Shown: one piece after another, positions 1-12,200 of the stretch
How the letters are laid out: every line of letters starts with the position of its first letter
Position numbering within the stretch: the first letter of the stretch is position 1
NCBI GenBank assembly: GCA_963691705.1
Contig: OY829539.1
Coordinates: 18,398,407 to 18,462,406 of the forward strand
From: Viola odorata
Taxonomy: Eukaryota; Streptophyta; Magnoliopsida; Malpighiales; Violaceae
Length of the DNA stretch: 64,000 nucleotides
Direction: 5' to 3'
Notes under the pieces: generated by a model
The model's database searches: none
The model's input: only the letters and a program-made list of their open reading frames with translations
Told to the model about the DNA's origin: nothing
Translations under genes and position numbers: made by a program

Positions 1-1330
1 CGTATTTTTGGTAAGGTTTCCATGGTGGTCTAGGAGAAGATTAGTAGGTGTTGAGGGGGTTGGTGTTTCGGCTAGGGAAATTTTTCCTTTTGGTGGCCTC
101 ATGGGCTTTTACCTTTAGAGCATAGTGTAGCATAGGTTATAAATTTTCAAAATCCCATAACTCAAGCATGTATTTAATTTTCTCATTCACACCACTCAAA
201 AGTCTAGCTATAGTTACCTCTTCATCTTCATATGTATCAGTTTGGGTGAGGAGAGATTCAAACTCATTATAGTAGTCTCCCACGGACTTCGTCCCTTACT
301 TGAGACCTTGCAATCGGTTTTGCAAGTCCCACTTATCGAAAGATGGCACAAAACTTTCCCTCATTACTTGCTTCATCTCTTCCCAAGTCTGGATGGTTCT
401 TGCCCCATGACTCTCCTTACATACTTTCTCCCACCAACTGACGGCATAACCATCAAACTCCATTGCAACAAGCTTCACCTTTTTACTCTCCAACTATTGG
501 TGGCAATTGAAAATATGCTCAATTTTGCCCTCCAATTTAATATATTCCGAAGGGTCGATGGTTCCCTCAAAGGTTGGAATTTGTAACTTAATGCTATTCA
601 AGTTATCATCAAATTGTGGTTATTGAAACCTTCCCCTTTTTCCCCTATTCATCCGCCTCACTCCTCATAATCATCAAAATCATCATTTGCTTCTTCATAT
701 AAATCCTCATAAACTCCGGCTCAAGGTAAGGAGTTGTGCAACCTTGTAAGTGAGGAATTAAGGTTCGATCGTTGGTGGTGGAAGTACCTTCACCTTGGTG
801 AGGCTCCCTCTTGCTAGTAGCTAATGACATACCGTAAGGGGTTAACGACATACCGCTAGTTGCAAGGCTACTAGTGTGATGAGGGCCACTACCCTGTGGA
901 GGCCTAGTGGCGTGGCTACTGTGGCATTGAGCATTGTAGCCTTGGGCTCGTAGATCTCTAAGCACAAAGGCATGTGCTTCGGCATTGGCACGACCTTGTC
1001 CTTGAGGACCCCTGGTAAGGATGTTGGGAAAGCCTCGGTTGGCCACCCTTTTGTCTCTCTCATACTCATTTCCCTATCATGCCCCTCTGAATCAGTCTCG
1101 CATGTAACACGATCCTTGTTTAGTTCTTCGCGGGGCTTAAATGCCACGGTTTTAGAATTCACCGACCCAATAGTAGCCTCGACAGGCTTGCCTTGGGTCA
1201 AGATGAAGGATTGAAACATCTCCCTCAACTCAACTTGGCCACGTTCCATCGCCTCAATCTAAGCCAACAAAGAATGGCTTGCCTCATTGGATTTGACGTC
1301 ATTGTTTCCCAATACACTTTCGTTGGACAT
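1..1330 (-). pseudogene. Ty3/gypsy gag relic, 5' half
   Basis: Remains of a retrotransposon capsid gene read on the minus strand from an ATG at 1330-1328. The first frame meets TAG at 1259-1261 after 23 codons. It continues in the same frame to 842 (motif MERGQVELREMF), then shifts frame near 1046-842 (GPQGQGRANAEAHAF and onward to 645). The recognisable gag core lies at 493-296 in another frame: WWEKV, then a tryptophan and glutamate-rich WEEMKQVMRESFVP stretch. This resembles the capsid domain of plant Ty3/gypsy elements, where short AVSWW and 'W..M...F' motifs are conserved. No protease or RT is visible before the window begins, so the element continues to the left or was truncated there. 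At least one stop and two frameshifts make it non-functional. The start context matches the gag starts of E2 (23552) and E1 (29240), so it probably belongs to a related lineage. Confidence 0.75.
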
Positions 1331-2270
1331 AATGAAAGTTTTGTACCAACACAAGTAGCAAACGTTAGTAAAAAATTCTCTCCCTCACATGTTTACTCTC
1401 GTGTTTAAGCACTCGTAAAAATTATTCTCAAAAAATCTCTCAATTCTTGGTTCCGAATTGGTGCTTACAAGTTATGCGCGTAAGGTTGCGCGATCGAAAT
1501 TTTCCTATCGATCAATCCTTTCGTCTTAAATTACCACCACAAGACTCAATAAGAAAAACACACAATTATGACACTCAAGGAGGCAAAAGAAGGAAAACTG
1601 AAAGGCAACAAGACTAAAGAAATGAAAGTTTAAATTGTGTTTAAAACCAAAAATTGAATCAAGAAATAAATCAGCTCAATCCTTTTGGTTTGATTTCTCA
1701 CTTTTCACTCACAAGAGATATTTCCTTCTGTATTTCTTTTCTTTTCTTTTTCTTTTCTTTTTGTCTGCAACAGAGATTTTTTGTTCTCTACAATTGTCAG
1801 TTGCTGTTGGAACAAAGGAAGAAAAATGCAGCAACTCTTTTGATAATTCTTTTTGTGTGTTACTAAAAGAGGTAAGTTGTGTAAATGTGATGCGTTCATG
1901 CCTAGCCTAACCTCGAGGAAGTTCACGTACCATAGCGAGAGTCAACCACCTACTGGGATCCATTAGTTGAGTTAGCATTTTCCGGCTTCTAGCCTAGTCT
2001 TGGTGATGATTGAGCACTATTCCGAGGGCCGAGAGACGTATACACACCTATCGCCTACCCTAGGCGAGGCCCGCGTCAACCCTAGGCCACTCGACCCTCC
2101 GGACGCGAGATGAGCAAGCTCTGCAATTTTGGAGGCAGCCCTTAGCGTCTTTGTCAACTAATTCTTGAAGGGAAAAAGCTTGGCTGATACCCGGGTGTCG
2201 ACACCCAAATGGACCCGTGAAAGGAAGAGGATGCCTCTTATGAGTGGTTATGATGATTTCTTGATCCAAT
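1331..2270 (-). mobile_element. Leader and possible LTR edge of the gag relic
   Basis: This stretch lies upstream of the relic gag on the minus strand. At 1378-1420 it shares the leader wording of E2 and E1 (CTCTCCCTCACATGTTTACTC and CTCGTGTTTAAGCACTCG), so it is the untranslated leader of a related element. Around 2195 the + strand reads TGTCGACACCC. The adjoining minus-strand sequence contains GGTATCAG, eight bases of the initiator-tRNA-Met type PBS, so an LTR edge may sit there. I could not find the matching second LTR. The short open frames here look fortuitous. Confidence 0.4.
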
Positions 2271-2329
2271 ATATCTCAATATTTTCAGCATAATCTCGCG
2301 AGATACGAAAATATCTGTAATTTTTTAAT

Positions 2330-4160
2330 TCATTTGTGTAAGGTGGTAGTCGCATTAGTAACACTGTATATTTACGAACAAGCATTATTGTGTAACTACA
2401 ATAAATGAATTAAAATCAACCTATTGTGTAACATTGAAGACATAATCATTACCTTAATTTGGGAAAGAAAAGAATCCTTAATTAACTATCATAAGGTGTA
2501 TATTTTTTAAAAAATATTTTTGTCAAAAGTTTACACCAAACTATATCCTTCATGACGTGCTTCTTATAGAGGTTGGATCAGTTTCAGTAGGATTCATTAT
2601 TAGATCGTTTGATGGGGTTTTAGAATAGGTTTACCCTATATCTTTACTCAAGGCTAACATTGTGTACCTAAATTTTATCTCCGTTACTCGAAAGCATTAA
2701 TCCAACATTTGTGTGATATGAAATATATAATAATTACTTCATACAAGAAACAAAGGTCTTCTTAATAAAACCGTTCATGATGTGGCATTATTTAAATCCA
2801 TGTATCTCATCCTCAATGTGACGACCAAAAATTATTGATTGCATATCAAATAAATTGTATTTTGTCAAAATTGTACAACAAACTATATCCTTGATAACAC
2901 AATCTAGTTATACTTTGGACAAATTTTAGTAGGATTGATTATTAGTTCATGTTACGAGAATATAAACACACTTACACATTACCATTGACAACTATAATAC
3001 TTCTTTAACTATCGTAAATCCTCATTTTCTTGAATGCATGAATCGAAAGTGTTTGTAATAGAAAATGTATAATAATTACTATAAATTGGACAACAATAGA
3101 CTTCTAAGTAAATTGTCCATGCGATGGCGTGTTTAAAATCCCTCTATCGCATCTTGAAATTGTCAACCCAAATTATATTGTATTTTGTCAAATTTGTACA
3201 CCTAACTATATCCTTGAAAACATTATATTTTTTACTTTGGCTGAAGTTCAGTTGGATTCATTATTAGGTCAAAAAATGCGAATATAAAATAAGCTACACG
3301 ATAATGTTGACTGCTATAATACTTGTGTAACTACCTTCATTTATCCTTTATCTATCTTAAATGCATCAATCGAAAGTTTATGTACTAGTTCTAGTATAAG
3401 CATTCGTTCAAATCGATCGTATAATAAAGGAATTTTGTCGTCATCCTTATTGTGACTACCCAATATGTTTTACACCAAACTATATCCTTCATAATAGTTT
3501 GGAATAAATTCAGTAGGATTCAGTAATAGCTCTTATAATGCAGATTCAACATATGTTACACTATATCTTTCCCCACTACTAGCTCCGTGTAAGTACCTTA
3601 AATCTTCTCTTTATTCAGTAATAGCTCCTGTAATGCGAATTCAACATATATTACCCTATATCTTTCCCTACTACTAGCTCCGTGTAACTACCGTAAATCT
3701 TCTCTTTATTCAGTAATAACTCATGTAATGCGAATTCAACATATGTTACATTATATCTTTCCCCACTACTAGCTTTTTGTAACTACCGTAAATCTTCTCT
3801 TTCTTATCTGCATTAAAGCAACCTTTGTGTAAGGGTAACTTTATAATAATTACTTCAAATTGGACAACAAAGAGTTTATTAATTAACTCGCTCATTACTT
3901 TTTATTTTGAAATCCGTCGAACACAGGTTGTTACTTTTAATCCTTCATGTGGTGGTATTCATGAAATTCGTAGAAAATACGGAAGTAGTTTATAATATTT
4001 TACACCAACATATATCTTTGGTTAAAAAATGTCTTAAACCATGGAGCAATTCGAGTATGATTCGTTATTTAACTTGTTAATGATGCGGTTTACGAGTAAT
4101 TCGTCGAGCCATTCATCAACTTAACGATACAAAATTATTTATGGCTGAAATATATAACAT
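2330..4160. repeat. Degenerate tandem array, about 300-bp units
   Basis: The phrase ACACCAAACTATATCCTTCAT recurs in diverged form near 2533, 2876, 3198, 3470 and 4001. Each time it is followed about 50-70 bases later by a form of TTCAGTAGGATTCATTATTAG. A second shared block (TATAATAATTACT followed by a TGGACAACAA-like string) recurs near 2727, 3068 and 3850. Spacing is about 270-340 bp, with one longer interval near 3.5-4.0 kb caused by the internal 95-bp triplication. No coding frame is seen. It looks like an old satellite-like or amplified-element array. Confidence 0.6.
3521..3805. repeat. 95-bp tandem triplication
   Basis: Three consecutive copies start with CAGTAATA at 3521, 3616 and 3711. 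Each contains the GCGAATTCAACATAT phrase (GCAGATTC in copy 1), then CTACTAGCT and ATCTTCTCTTT. The copies differ at only a few positions, so this local triplication is younger than the larger array in which it sits. Confidence 0.85.
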
Positions 4161-4558
4161 AGGTTTCACAATGTATTTCCCCAAGCATTGTAAACTGGGC
4201 TTTTCGAATTTGGGAGGGATTAAGGAAAACTTTTGGAAAACTTTAGCGTGGAGATTAGGGAAGCTTTTGCAGAGGTGAAGAGTGAGGAATGGCAGTGTAG
4301 TAAATAAGCGAAAAGTATAGGGGCATTATCATAATCAAACAACACCAACAGTGTGTCCTAAAATGTTGTGCCTAGTCTCCAAATGACATATGTTGGAGAC
4401 AGGAGGGAGTACGTTGAAGGGTTGTATTTATAGTGAAAAATGGGTTGACTTTTGAAATTTTTGAAATCAAGAAAAATCATGAAAATCAAAAAAATTTGAT
4501 GGCTTGAATGAATTTGGATATGTCGCGGCTCAGCTGAGTTGGTGCACAAGTCACGAGT
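4161..4558. other. Intergenic stretch with a TATA-like site
   Basis: No gene recognised. On the minus strand TATAAATA occurs at 4425-4432 in a context like the LTR promoters elsewhere in this window, and an 81-codon minus frame (4358-4603) crosses it. Neither has independent support. The end of the stretch has several ATGAAAATCAAAA-type low-complexity runs. Confidence 0.3.
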
Positions 4559-4559
4559 G

Positions 4560-4640
4560 ATTGGTGGCCACATGTCGAGCACATGCCACCAATTGGTGGC
4601 CATGTATCAAGCATACGCCACCAATCGGTGGCCACGTGCC
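4560..4640. repeat. 32-bp palindromic tandem units
   Basis: Two full units (4560-4591, 4592-4623) and a partial third unit begin with ATTGGTGGCCA and end GCCACCA. Each unit is an imperfect inverted repeat (TGGTGGCC near one end, GCCACCA at the other) and the junction CCACCAATTGGTGG is itself a perfect palindrome. Single-stranded copies could fold into hairpins. Confidence 0.75.
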
Positions 4641-6059
4641 CTACTCGATTGCCACGCGTTGGAGCTAAGCCAGTGGCTTAAATGAGCTTTTATAAGGTTT
4701 TTGGTGGCCATTTTTTGCTTTGGTCTTTGGAGTTCAATTTTTGTGAATATTGGCATCAATTTTGGTCCTTGATATGAGATTAAAAGTACGTATTGGTCCA
4801 GAACAAGAATCTAATTTATAGAAAAGTCAAAATGGAGTGTTCACACCATGTCTCTTGAGTTTATTCTACTTATTTATATGTAATAGGCTCAAATGATGAT
4901 ATGTCATTAATTTGTTCATTTGGTTTGGCAAGTGGTGTTGTTAATTTGTTAATATGCGAGAACTAGACCCATTTTATACCATCCTTCAATTTGAATGACT
5001 CATTTATTGATAAAAAAATCACTAAAAGTATTGTGTTAATATTGTATTTCTTCTAATATTATATTTCTTCATGAACCTAATGAGATTAGGAAAAAATGAC
5101 TCATTGATTTTATATCATCATTTGATCTATAAGATAGGAATATTTTTCTAATTATTTCAAAAATAACTATTTTATTTTTGAATCAAACAACCAATTTTAT
5201 CTAACATTTTTATTTTTATACTATCAAATATTTATCTAAAAAAATTCTAGTACAATCTTTTCAACAAAAATGGCCTAACAAGAGTTAGGCTGTGAAAACA
5301 ATTTTTTTGGACAAAAATAACAAAGAAAAACTAAATAAAACCAAAACCAAAAACAACATAATAATTATCTATTCCAAACAAAATTATCGTGTATATTTAT
5401 TTTTAGTTATAGATATTTAGATTATTTATTAAAATAAAAGATTCCATTTTTTTTCAATAGATAGAAAATTGTTATTAAAATAAGGAAGAAACTTTTAATA
5501 AACATTATAGAGCTATGTGTGGTGTTAGTATACTCTTTTTATTATATTTATGAGATGAAATGAGACGAGATGAGACTTATTAGAATACTTATTATAATTC
5601 TAATCAATATGGAATCTTATCTTATATTATATATAGAGTATTTGTATTTATATTTATTTATTTATAATACTCCCTTCGGTGTAAATTAAACATCATTTTA
5701 GGATTTACTTTTACTGTAGCTTTTACTTGTATTTTTAGTGTTAAACTTACTAAATATTAGGATGCGAGAAAGATATTTAATTTGCACAAGAAAAAATATA
5801 TCCCAAAACAACCTAGCAAATTATGTAAAAAAAAAAACCTACCCTATTTTACATTTTTCTTGTGTTCAATGACGCAACCATATCTTTTTTCCTTTTTGAT
5901 GACTTGGAAATCTATGAGCCCTTAGATCTACCCCAAACTATATTCCAATTCTAATCAGAGCATACGTGGCGAAACCTCATTGGTAGATACATTAACCGCG
6001 AAGAACAGCACAACAGTGCACTGTAGTGGCCAAAAACAAATCCTAAGACAACCCACACC
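4641..6059. other. AT-rich intergenic DNA
   Basis: No gene, RNA gene or complete transposon seen. The only notable string is CTCCCTTCGGTG at 5671, similar to the end of Stowaway-type MITEs, but no opposite inverted end was found nearby. Confidence 0.6.
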
Positions 6060-6225
6060 TTATATAATATAATAATAAAGCTGCCACTTTCTCTCTCTTT
6101 GTCTGTCGCCTCCAAAAATATTTCCCTCCTTTCACTTCCATTTTGGAGCCGCCCTCCACCAACAAGCACAACAATCAGAAAACCAAAAGAAAAAAAGATA
6201 AAGAAAAAACCCTAATTAGCTCGCC
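6060..6225 (+). promoter_or_regulatory. Importin promoter and 5' untranslated region
   Basis: A TATA-like run (TTATATAATATAATAATAAA) begins at 6060. It is followed about 30 bases later by a pyrimidine patch (CTTTCTCTCTCTTTGTCTG, 6087-6105), a common plant core-promoter arrangement. A telo-box, AAACCCTAA, lies at 6207-6215 just before the start codon. Telo-boxes are frequent upstream of plant housekeeping and translation-related genes. The start ATG at 6226 sits in a GCCATGGCC context, favourable for plant initiation. The transcription start itself is inferred. Confidence 0.55.
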
Positions 6226-9200
6226 ATGGCCGCCGATCCAACTCAGCTTCACCAACTCGCCCTCCTCCTCGGACCCGACCCAACTCATTTCGAAACACTC
6301 GTAAACCATCTCATGTCTACCTCAAACGACCAGCGTTCCGCCGCCGAGTCGCTGTTCAACCTCTTGAAACAGACTCAACCCGACTCGCTCCTCCTCCGCT
6401 TGACTCACCTCCTCTCCTCCCCTTCTTCTCCCGTTGATGTCCGTGCCATGTCCGCCGTCCTCCTCCGCAAGCACCTCACCTCCTCCGCTTCATCTGATGA
6501 CGATAGTAACTCCTCCTTCCTCTACCCAAAGCTAGCTGAGTCAACTCGTGCCGCCATCAAGACCGCCCTCCTCTCCTCCCTTCAACAAGAAACCGTAAAA
6601 TCCATTGTTAAAAAGATAAATGATACCATCTCAGAGCTTGCTTCCTCTGTTTTACCGCAGAATGGCTGGCCGGAGCTGCTTCCATTCATGTTCCAATGCG
6701 TAACGTCTTCTAATAATGTCAATCTTCAAGAATCTGCCCTCCTAATCTTCTCTCAGTTGGCTCTCGTCATCACCGAAACTCTAATTCCTCATTTAAACAC
6801 TCTTCACAGCGTCTTCCAATCCTGTTTGCAGCATCCAACAAGTGCTGATGTCAGGATTGCTGCCTTGCACGCATCCATAAATTTCGTATTTGTCTTGAGT
6901 GATAATCGTGAGAGGGACAGATTTCAGGATTTGTTGCCATTGATGATGCTAACGTTGACCGAGGCATTGAATGGTAATCAAGAGGCTACAGCACAGGAAG
7001 CATTAGAGTTGCTGATTGAGCTGGCGGGCACGGAACCTAGGTTTTTGAGGAAACAAATAGGGGATATTGTGGGATCTATGTTGCAAATTGCAGAGGCTGG
7101 GAGGTTAGAGGAAGGGACTAGGCATTTGGCAGTGGAGTTCGTGATAACGTTGGCAGAAGAGAGGGAGAGGGCTCCTGGGATGGTGAGGAAGTTGGGGCCA
7201 GAATTTGTTAGAAAATTGTTTGCGGTGTTGATGGGAATGCTGTTGGATATTGAGGATGATGGTAGCTGGTACAATGCAGATAATGAGGACAATGAGGATG
7301 CTGGGGAGTCTTGTAATTATGGCTTTGGACAAGAATGCTTGGATAGGTTGTCAATTTCACTAGGTGGGAATTCGGTTGTTCCTGTTGCTTCCGAACTCTT
7401 GCCCTCTTTTTTTCAGTATCCAGAGTGGCAGAGGCGTCATGCTGCTCTCATTGCACTGGCTCAAATTGCTGAAGGGTGCTCAAAGGTGTAAAAATCTTGT
7501 CTTTTGTTTGTAAATTTTGATTTTGGCAAGTACTGCTTATGTTTTATGTTGTATCTTTTAATGATTGTGTAATGCATTGTTATTTCTTGGTTTGAAGTGT
7601 TTTTTGTTTTGTTTTGATAGGCTTGGTTTGAAGTGTTAACTTATGTTTGTTTTATGCAGGTTATGATAAAGAACTTGAACCCGGTTATATCTATGGTTTT
7701 GAACTCATTCCATGATCCTCACCCCCGAGTGAGGTGGGCTGCTATAAATGCAATTGGACAATTATCCACAGACTTGGGCCCGGAATTGCAGGTGAACTTT
7801 CACCAGCAGGTGCTGCCTGTGCTAGGTGGGGCAATGGATGATTTTCAAAATCCTCGAGTCCAGGTTTGCACATTGCTCTGATAACAATTAATGTTCATTA
7901 ACAATGGGCAATCAATTTACATCCTAATAACATTTTGTTATGTATTATTCTCAATTTTAGAATTGGGTAGTTTGATACTCTGATTTTGTTTAGCGTTTTA
8001 CTTGTTCAGTAATCAGTATGCTACAGGCCATGCTTGTTGTAGTCACTGTTGTTAATATATGTTCCAGGCCCATGCTGCTTCAGCTATGCTCAATTTTAGT
8101 GAGAATTGCACTCCAGATATCCTGACACCTTACTTAGATGGACTTGTTTGCAAACTTCTTTTGCTCCTTCAGGTATGAGAGTAAAATTTAATGTAGAATG
8201 TGCTTATAAACTTCTCTGGTTCATGCTCGCAGTTTTCTCGTGCGATCATCTGTGCCAGCAAAAATGTGTGAATTTGGGATTATATGCTGAGTTGTTTTAA
8301 ACGTTTGAATATTAATGTCACAACAACCAGAATGGAAAGCAAATGGTGCAGGAGGGGGCCTTAACTGCTTTAGCGTCTGTTGCTGATTCAGCGCAGGTAC
8401 AACATGCATCTACCTTGTCTCATGTTTATTTTAACATGGAGAACTGTAGGCAGAGGCTAATCAGCCGTTATTGACACCCATTTGCTGGAAATGCATTATA
8501 ACTATATTTTCTCTCAAAAAGTAAGAACATGCTTTGCTCCTGACCGGCTATCTATTTAACAGGAGCAATTCCAGAAATATTACGATGCTGTAATTCCTTT
8601 TCTTAAAACTATCCTGGTCAATGCAAATGACAAATCTAATCGCATGCTTCGTGCTAAATCAATGGAGTGCATTAGTTTGATTGGAATGGCTGTTGGCAAG
8701 GATAAATTCAAAGATGATGCTAAGCAGGTAATGGTGGAAATGATATCCTAAACAATTTTCTACCTTGCAATTTATCTTTCCCTATCATATGGAGATGGAC
8801 AAATTTGATCCTTCACATCAGGTATGCTTTTTTCCTGCCTAAAATTGCCCTGAGTTGTCCCTCTGATTTGTGCTTGCATTGTGCTTTGCGCGCAATTTGC
8901 GGGATGTCCTGTTATAGACAGTTTTTATGAATTGTTCTACCATCTTGTTTTGCATGGGAATATTTGACAGTTAAACAATGCACATGGCCTCACTGTTTGT
9001 TGTTTTCTACTAGGTTATGGAAGTCTTAATGTCACTTCAAGGATCTCCAATGGAGGCAGATGATTCGACAACAAGCTACATGTTACAAGTATGCCTTAAT
9101 CACTTTGAGGAAACTTTTAGATAGCAGAATGAAAATTTAATGTTGTGTTTTATGCGGTCATTGAAAACTAAGGTTTGCTAATCGATTACATACATGCTGC

Positions 9201-12200
9201 AGGCATGGGCCAGACTTTGCAAGTGTCTCGGGCAGGATTTTCTTCCTTACATGAGTGTTGTCATGCCTCCTTTGCTTCAATCTGCACAGCTTAAGCCTGA
9301 CGTAACCATTACATCTGCAGATTCTGATGCTGATATTGATGACGATGACGGGTATGTTTGCTGTTTTATATTTGCTTTAGCCACAAATGTATGGTTTTGA
9401 TTTTGTCTGCATGATCTGCTCCCCATAGCATGGTTTCCACTAAATAATGTGCTTTATATATATACACACAATAAAGCTCTGTGATTCCATTGTTTAATGC
9501 GTGGACCTGTGCTATTATGTGGAATATTTGGTTGGAGAGCAAAGAATATTTCTCGATTAATATGATCCGAGACAGTTTCTATGGGATTTTGTCTTTTCTT
9601 GTTTGCAACTTTAAGTGTTCTACTTTAGCTAATACTTAGAGCAATCAGAAAGTCCCTGTGTCTTGACTTTTGTTGTGTTCTTTTATAATAAGTTTTTGTT
9701 ATCCTTCAGCTTGCCACACTTCTTAATTTATTAATAAATTTCTATTGTCAAATGGAAGAAATAGGAGAGGTTGAGGAAAAACCTGGTTTTCTTAATCGAT
9801 TGATGAGGTTGAAGCTTCTTATTGTGGTTGTTTTCTTATTGCAGCATCGAGACCATCACTCTCGGGGATAAAAGAATAGCAATCAGGACTAGTGTCCTGG
9901 AGGAAAAAGCCACAGCTTGTAACATGCTTTGCTGCTATGCTGATGAGTTGAAGGAAGGCTTTTTTCCATGGATTGATCAGGTTTATGTTGCCTTACTCTT
10001 TTTGTGGTCTCTTGTCTTGTGTTTTGGCGACATTTTTTTTTGACCCATGCATTAATTATGCAGGTTGCAAATACACTGGTACCTCTTCTTAAGTTTTACT
10101 TCCATGAAGAAGTAAGGAAAGCAGCTGTCTCAGGTATTAGATATTATCCAGATCTTTCTTCTTTTTAAGTAGTAATGGTACTTAATGTTGTCCGTGCCCC
10201 CAGAAGAGAACCATTATATTCCTTATCCATTTTCTGGATGCATGATGGTTATTTTATTGTTTGTAGCCATGCCTGAGTTGTTACGCTCTGCTAAGCTAGC
10301 TGTAGAGAAGGGCCAGTCTCAGGGGCGTGATGAAACTTATGTGAAGCAGTTGTCTGATTACATACTGCCTGTTTTGGTAGAAGCATTGCACAAGGTAGTG
10401 TTTTTCTTCCTGCCAATTGCTATGTCAAGTTTTATGTATTTTGGGTTATAGACTGACCCTATATTGTTTTATGGCTAAACTTTCTCAGGAGCCAGAGGTA
10501 GAAATTTGTGCTAATATGTTGGATTCCTTGACTGAATGCATACAGGTTTGTGACACTTTGTTGTTCCTGTATGAACAGATGTTATGTTGCCCACTTTAAT
10601 GTTTTATCAGAGATTTTTGTCATATTTTTTCCCTTTCCTATGTGGGGCTTCTAGTGTCTAGCTAATCCGTCTTCACCAGGGAACCTTGTTGAGGCTTTTG
10701 AGCTGTGGCCAAGTATGTTTATGAGTTATGTATGATATATCATATTATCTTGATAAAACTTTCTGGCTACACTTGCTCTACTAGCAAGCCTCTCAAGATT
10801 AAAGTTTGTTACATTAAAATTTACTATGATGTTTCCCATGAGTAGTTGTTGCTACCCAAATATCTCCTATTGTGGATGCTCAGTTTGGCTGCACATTAGC
10901 AGTCATGTTTGTAGCTTGTCACTTCTCTAACATCCTGATGAACATCATTCACTTTGCTTGATCTTTGATATTGTTTGTAAGTAAGTGGAGCTATATATTG
11001 ATTGAATTTGTTTCCCTAGGTTGCTGGACATCTTTTGGATGAAAGTCAAGTAAGGTCCATCGTGGATGAGATGAAACGAATTATGACAGCAAGCTTGTCT
11101 AGGAAACAGGAGCGAGCCGACAGGGCCAAGGCAGAGGACTTTGATGCAGAGGAAGGGGATTTGGTGACACAAGAAAATGAGCAGGAGGATGAACTTTTTG
11201 ACCAAGTATGCATGAATTCCACACAATCATGGATGGATTATGAGCTTATTGGTTGTTGGTCATCTGTTGTGACAATAGAACAATAACTATATGTATTTTT
11301 TCTCTTTCAAGGTTGGTGATTGCTTGGGCTCATTAATCAAGACATTCAAGGCCTCTTTCTTGCCTTTCTTTGATGAGCTCTCATCTTACATAATACCTAT
11401 GTGGGTAAGTTCTTTTCACATCACAGGCAGTTTTTCGTATTTGCTTACTATAATTTTGCCTTTAGCCACCTGTTTTAAAACAAGCTTTGCTGCTTCTATC
11501 TCTTTCATTATAAGGCTTCTTTTTACAGTTGGTGCTGTGCTACATGTTTGTATTTCCTGTAAGTGGTTTGTTGCTTTTCTTCTACTTAAGCAGATTCTGG
11601 TCTGCGTTTGCTTCATTTGCCTTTTGAATAGCTTTTTTTTGGGTGGAAAGGATGGTGTAGGTAGTTTGGTGATTTTCCCTTTCTGGCAAAGCCCTCAGCC
11701 ATTTTTGTAGCTCATCTTTTAGATGCATTGACCTTTCTAAATCCTTCTCAAAGGGTTGATGCTGGATCACTTGATCACACTGATGTTTAACTGCTGCTAA
11801 GTGGTTGATTTGCCAACTAAGTAAAACCATCTGTTTGGGTCCGCATTGCGCATTTTGTACAGTTCTACTTTTGTTCTTTCATCCCCCTTGTTGTGCAAGG
11901 ATTTGCTGGATGCTGGACACACAGCCTATTGAATAAGTTTAGACGAGAGGTTGAACTTAGAGGGATTTGTATGGATTCTATGGAATATAATGATACGTCC
12001 TCAATAGAATTGTCTTAAGGTTATCATCTCATAACTGGTTTTCTTTTTTCTTATTGGGCAGGGGAAGGATAAAACAGCAGAAGAGAGGAGAATTGCTATT
12101 TGTATATTTGATGATGTTGCAGAGCACTGTCAGGAGGCAGCTCTCAAGTAAGCACCCCTCTTTTGTTTGATATGACTGAATGAGATCTTTCTATGTACTT

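Noticed and set aside
4395..5690. GGAGGGAGTA at 4402 and TACTCCCTTCGG at 5669 as MITE ends
   Set aside because: The ends are oriented outward relative to each other and the adjoining bases do not match as inverted repeats. No single element spans them.
11291..11830. ORFs of 139 codons (+) and 82 codons (-)
   Set aside because: They lie mostly within an intron of the importin gene, and exon phase across it is consistent without them.
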